Positions 41,623-44,409 of a DNA stretch of 44,409 nt are shown here, in pieces. The translations under genes and the position numbers were made by a program. The DNA comes from Agathobaculum desmolans ATCC 43058. Its GTDB lineage: Bacteria; Bacillota; Clostridia; Oscillospirales; Butyricicoccaceae. The notes under the pieces were generated by a model. The model was not told the DNA's origin. It was given only the letters and a program-made list of their open reading frames with translations, and did no database searches. Numbering within the stretch: the first letter of the stretch is position 1; each line of letters opens with the position of its first letter. The stretch lies in assembly GCF_000701665.1 (NCBI RefSeq), contig NZ_JNJN01000024.1:1-44409 (forward strand), written 5' to 3'.

Positions 41623-42564
41623 ATGATTATCACGATAACGCTCAACGCTGCGCTGGACCGCACCCTGCGGATCGAACATCCGCTGACGGTCGGTAAGCTC
41701 AACCGTGCGGTGTCCAGCTATTTGGAACCGGGCGGAAAGGGGATCAATGTATCCCGCGCGGTCAAGGCGCTGGGCGGCGACAGTGTTGCGCTGGGCTTTA
41801 CGGCGGGCACAAACGGCCGCGTGATAAAGGATATGCTGACCAGTGCGGATATTCACCATGATTTTGTGGATATTGCGGGTCAGATGCGTGTGAACACGCA
41901 GATCATCGATGCACAGGGCGGCCATACCGAGATAAACGAGCCGGGCAGCAAGCTGGACGACGCGGATTTTCTGCGCCTGCTTGACCGGATGGAGAGCTAC
42001 CTGCACGAGGGCAATATTTTCGTGCTGGCCGGTTCCACACCGCCGGGCTTTCCGCTGAAGAATTACCGCAAGCTGTGCAAGACCATCAAAAAGCGCGGCT
42101 GCAAGCTGATTATTGACGCGCAGGGTGATTTGCTGCTTGAGGCGCTGGGCTGCGGGCCGGATTTCGTCAAGCCGAATATCTTCGAGCTGGCCGAGGCCGT
42201 GGGCGAAAAAGCTTCGGCGGATCCCGATGTTGTACTGGTATCGGCCCGTAAGATGCTGGATATGGGTGCGCGCGCGGTGTGCGTTTCCATGAGCCAGGAG
42301 GGCGCGGTGCTGGTTTCCAAGGATGAATCCGAAGCGCTGTATATCAACACCAATCCCAAGATCTATGACGAGGGCGCGGTCGGCACGGGCGATGCGATGG
42401 TCGGCGCGATCGCCAACTCAATGAGCAAGGGGCTGAAGTTTGACGAGATGGGCCGTTTTGCCGTGGCAACGGCGCGCGCCTGCAGCCGTCTGCCGGGTAC
42501 GGAGATGGCTTCTCTCAAGCGGGTGTACGAGGTGTACGAGACAACGCAGGTTTACATATTGTAA
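41623..42564 (+). CDS. pfkB: PfkB-family sugar kinase, 1-phosphofructokinase type
   Basis: 313 residues, ribokinase fold. N-terminal ITLNAALDRTLRIE and GGKGINVSRAVKALGGDS are the 1-phosphofructokinase/tagatose-6-phosphate kinase (FruK/LacC) signature; the second signature reads GTGDAMVGAIA where GAGD is usual, with the catalytic aspartate kept. The ATG has TTAGGAGG 7 nt upstream. It phosphorylates fructose-1-phosphate or a similar sugar phosphate; no PTS genes or regulator are nearby to fix the substrate. Own promoter and terminator, so monocistronic. Confidence 0.9.
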   Translation: MIITITLNAALDRTLRIEHPLTVGKLNRAVSSYLEPGGKGINVSRAVKALGGDSVALGFTAGTNGRVIKDMLTSADIHHDFVDIAGQMRVNTQIIDAQGGHTEINEPGSKLDDADFLRLLDRMESYLHEGNIFVLAGSTPPGFPLKNYRKLCKTIKKRGCKLIIDAQGDLLLEALGCGPDFVKPNIFELAEAVGEKASADPDVVLVSARKMLDMGARAVCVSMSQEGAVLVSKDESEALYINTNPKIYDEGAVGTGDAMVGAIANSMSKGLKFDEMGRFAVATARACSRLPGTEMASLKRVYEVYETTQVYIL

Positions 42565-42610
42565 GGGATATATGCAAAGGTTCGTTTGCACAATCCTGCT
42601 TAACAGACTG

Positions 42611-42637
42611 AGGGAGGCCGGTGGCCTCCCTTTTGTT
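42611..42637 (+). terminator. Terminator after the PfkB-family gene
   Basis: GGGAGGCC (42612-42619) and GGCCTCCC (42623-42630), GGT loop, then TTTTGTT. Confidence 0.9.
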
Positions 42638-42722
42638 GTGTGAAGTGAATGGCATAGGGGGACGACAGATTTTGCTTTATTGACCCATTTTTTCAGGCTA
42701 TCGGGTTCTTGTTGAAGAACAA

Positions 42723-42751
42723 TTGCGACAGAAAGGTTGACGTGTTATAAT
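42723..42751 (+). promoter_or_regulatory. Promoter of the radical SAM gene
   Basis: TTGCGA (42723-42728), 17-nt spacer, TATAAT (42746-42751). Confidence 0.7.
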
Positions 42752-42783
42752 GCGGATAACAAACTCGAGAGGTGTGTGGAAAA

Positions 42784-43908
42784 GTGCCGCCGGTGAATAT
42801 TTTGATCAAGCCTGCGTCTTCAGCCTGTAATATGGCGTGCCGGTACTGCTTTTATAAAGATGTGGCATCCCACAGGGAGCATGCGTTTGAAGGGATGCTT
42901 TCACTGGACAGAATGCAACAGGTCATTCAGGCAGGAATGGCGTATGCCGAGCATTTATGTTCATTTGCCTTTCAGGGTGGTGAGCCAACATTAGCAGGAT
43001 TGGATTTTTATCGTCGGGTGGTGAATATGCAGCGGCAAATGGCGCGGCCGGATGTGCAAATTCGAAATGCGATACAGACCAATGGGTATCTGCTGGATGA
43101 TGAATGGGCAGCTTTTTTTGCCGAGCATCATTTTTTGGTCGGGTTGTCCTTGGACGGTCCAGCTGAACTGCACAATGGCAACCGACTCGATGCGGGGGGA
43201 CACGGTACATTCAACCGAGTGATGCGCGCTGCACGGCTGTTGGAGAAATATCATGTGGACTTCAATATTTTGTGTGTAGTAACGGGACGAAATGCCAAAT
43301 CAGTGGAGAAGATTTATCGGTTTTATAAAAAGCAGGGCTTCCGCTGGCTGCAATTCATTCCATGTTTGGAACCGTTGGAGCAGGAGCGCGGTGTAGAGCA
43401 GTACCATTTATCGGCACAGGAATATGGTAAATTCTTGGTTCGTCTATTTGATTTGTGGTATGAGGATCTGCGCGCAGGACAATATATCAGTATTCGCCAC
43501 TTGGATAACTGGCTGGGAATTTTGTTGGGGGAACAGCCAGAGGCCTGCAATATGATGGGGCGTTGTTCGGTGCAGTTTGTGATAGAAGGAGACGGCGGAG
43601 TGTATCCCTGCGATTTTTACGTAACGGATGCGTGGCGGATGGGTACAGTGGGAGATGTAAGCTTTGCGGAAATGCAGCAGGGAGCAGTGGCGGAACGGTT
43701 TGTCAAGGCATCATTGGACATACCAGAGGAATGCCGGCAATGCCGTTGGCTGCCGCTGTGCCGGAACGGATGTCGCCGGGACCGTGCGGTGTTATCAGAC
43801 AGCACTGTCGGATTAAATTGTTATTGCGAAGCATACCGGTATTTTTTTGCACGGAGGGAACGGCAGTTGGCGGATGCGGTGCGGTTAATCTGCCATATGC
43901 GTTTATAA
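42784..43908 (+). CDS. Anaerobic sulfatase maturase-like radical SAM enzyme
   Basis: 374 residues. The radical SAM cluster motif CX3CX2C is C15, C19 and C22 (CNMACRYCFY). The C-terminal SPASM/auxiliary-cluster part has CNMMGRC, GDGGVYPCDFYV and CRQCRWLPLCRNGC. anSME enzymes turn an active-site Cys or Ser of a sulfatase into formylglycine without oxygen; the catalytic Asp of that family lies in the CDFYV motif, here D277. The GTG at 42784 is chosen because the family begins MPP-x-LLIKPASS; an earlier GTG at 42772 overlaps the RBS. Codon use is AT-richer than in the genes before 42.6 kb. No sulfatase gene is in the window, so the substrate is unknown. Confidence 0.9.
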   Translation: MPPVNILIKPASSACNMACRYCFYKDVASHREHAFEGMLSLDRMQQVIQAGMAYAEHLCSFAFQGGEPTLAGLDFYRRVVNMQRQMARPDVQIRNAIQTNGYLLDDEWAAFFAEHHFLVGLSLDGPAELHNGNRLDAGGHGTFNRVMRAARLLEKYHVDFNILCVVTGRNAKSVEKIYRFYKKQGFRWLQFIPCLEPLEQERGVEQYHLSAQEYGKFLVRLFDLWYEDLRAGQYISIRHLDNWLGILLGEQPEACNMMGRCSVQFVIEGDGGVYPCDFYVTDAWRMGTVGDVSFAEMQQGAVAERFVKASLDIPEECRQCRWLPLCRNGCRRDRAVLSDSTVGLNCYCEAYRYFFARRERQLADAVRLICHMRL

Positions 43909-44108
43909 TGGGATCGGAGGAGCTTGCATCGCAGACCGATAGAATGTGTTGGAATTTCACTGAACATGGGTAGGAAAATGGGAAAAGAGAAGCGGAGCGG
44001 ATAGCCGAAAAAGTATTTTTGTTGAGGGGCGTTCGCAATACGCGCGGCAGCACGCATAAAACAAGCATTTGCGGCGCAAAAGTATAAAGAGTCAGGATAT
44101 ATGATATG
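43909..44108 (+). other. Spacer between the radical SAM gene and the IS element
   Basis: About 200 nt with no gene, tRNA or clear hairpin. The composition is more AT-rich than the rest of the window. Confidence 0.6.
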
Positions 44109-44158
44109 ATCCTCCTAAAGTAGACCATGGAAAAAACCAAAATCTACTTTAGGAGGAT
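44109..44158 (+). promoter_or_regulatory. Hairpin enclosing the transposase ribosome binding site
   Basis: Perfect 16-bp stem (44109-44124 with 44143-44158) and an 18-nt loop. The right arm contains the Shine-Dalgarno AGGAGG (44151-44156), 7 nt before the ATG, so transcripts started outside the element would hide the site, a known way of keeping transposition low. Confidence 0.75.
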
Positions 44159-44163
44159 TTTTT

Positions 44164-44409
44164 ATGGGCAAAATAAAATTCACTCCAGAGAAGAAAATAG
44201 AAATCATAGAAGCGTATAAGTCGGGTAAGGTTGCCTATTCTCAATTACAAGATGTTTATGGAATGAATCGTGACGAGATATATAGATGGATATCCAAGTA
44301 CGAAGCGAACGGTATTGAAGCCTTTGTAAGTGGAAACAGAAGGTATTCCAAGGAATTTAAGATTCATTGCATTGAAGAGTATCTTAGCGGAATTGGCAGT
44401 GTGGATGAT
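44164..44409 (+). CDS. Transposase N-terminal part (helix-turn-helix, IS3 family OrfA-like), cut by window end
   Basis: 82 codons are visible. The protein begins MGKIKFTPEKKIEIIEAYKS and has the helix-turn-helix pattern of IS3-family OrfA proteins (YSQLQDVYGMNRDEIYRWISKYE), with a second HTH starting at RRYSKEFKIHCIEEYLSG. No catalytic DDE residues are within the visible part. AT-rich codons differ from the chromosomal genes here. Strong RBS AGGAGG. Family assignment is from pattern; the IS3/IS150 group is most likely. Confidence 0.82.
   Translation, partial: MGKIKFTPEKKIEIIEAYKSGKVAYSQLQDVYGMNRDEIYRWISKYEANGIEAFVSGNRRYSKEFKIHCIEEYLSGIGSVDD

Larger units (their letters stand above)
44109..44409 (+). 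mobile_element. Left end of an insertion sequence (IS3-like)
   Basis: Starts around the inverted-repeat arm TCCTCCTAAAGTAGA and holds the beginning of a transposase gene; the right end lies outside the window. The exact boundary cannot be set without the other end or a target-site duplication. Confidence 0.7.

Noticed and set aside
1-44409. tRNA or rRNA genes, CRISPR arrays, origin of replication
   Set aside because: No TTCGA-type T-loop with cloverleaf, no regular repeat-spacer pattern and no DnaA-box cluster were recognised by reading; a tRNA scanner and a CRISPR finder run on the window would settle this.

Overview
The window is GC-rich, densely coded chromosomal DNA from an anaerobic, low-oxygen-adapted member of the Clostridia. 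The evidence is a glgB-glgC-glgD-glgA-glgP glycogen cluster with the Firmicutes-specific GlgD, a walRK/yycHI/walJ/rlmH cluster, a cysteine T-box leader before cysS, NifS/NifU-type Fe-S assembly genes, an anaerobic sulfatase-maturase-like radical SAM protein, and strong Shine-Dalgarno sites before nearly every gene. A Butyricicoccus/Agathobaculum-like gut bacterium (Oscillospirales) would fit, but that placement is a guess from gene content and not a measurement.

Layout. 1-2.6 kb: end of a small zinc-ribbon gene, then, on the minus strand, a bacteriohemerythrin fused to a CheX-like domain and an iron-dependent alcohol dehydrogenase. 2.6-5.6 kb: a PF06541 membrane protein with a coiled-coil tail, then nifS and nifU. 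5.7-10.9 kb: mfd, a T-box(Cys) leader and cysS. 10.9-12.5 kb: lysO set between repeat-rich intergenic regions. 12.5-18 kb: purA (minus), then a second cysteine desulfurase with thiI (tRNA 4-thiouridine pathway), and cinA. 18-27 kb: the glycogen cluster. 27-30 kb: a small membrane protein, a GNAT acetyltransferase, a CarD-like regulator and a MATE exporter (minus) with a consensus promoter carrying palindromic operators. 30-32.8 kb: a GH13 maltodextrin-type hydrolase and a Nudix hydrolase. 32.9-40.7 kb: walR-walK-yycH-yycI-murA-walJ-rlmH. 40.7-42.6 kb: a lipase-like hydrolase and a PfkB sugar kinase. 42.7-44.4 kb: an AT-richer accessory end with an anSME-like radical SAM gene and the start of an insertion sequence.

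How the genes fit together. GlgC/GlgD make ADP-glucose, GlgA polymerises it, GlgB branches it and GlgP releases glucose-1-phosphate; the GH13 enzyme at 30.3 kb could act on the same class of glucan. Sulfur handling is split between two cysteine desulfurases, one beside the Fe-S scaffold nifU and one beside thiI. The wal cluster couples cell-wall sensing to peptidoglycan precursor synthesis by carrying murA inside it.

The least expected items are an eight-unit octapeptide tail on GlgB, the hemerythrin-CheX-like fusion, a 40-nt inverted repeat on both sides of lysO, a two-hairpin intergenic unit found twice, and a sulfatase maturase without a sulfatase in view next to an IS element. No CRISPR array, tRNA or rRNA gene was recognised.
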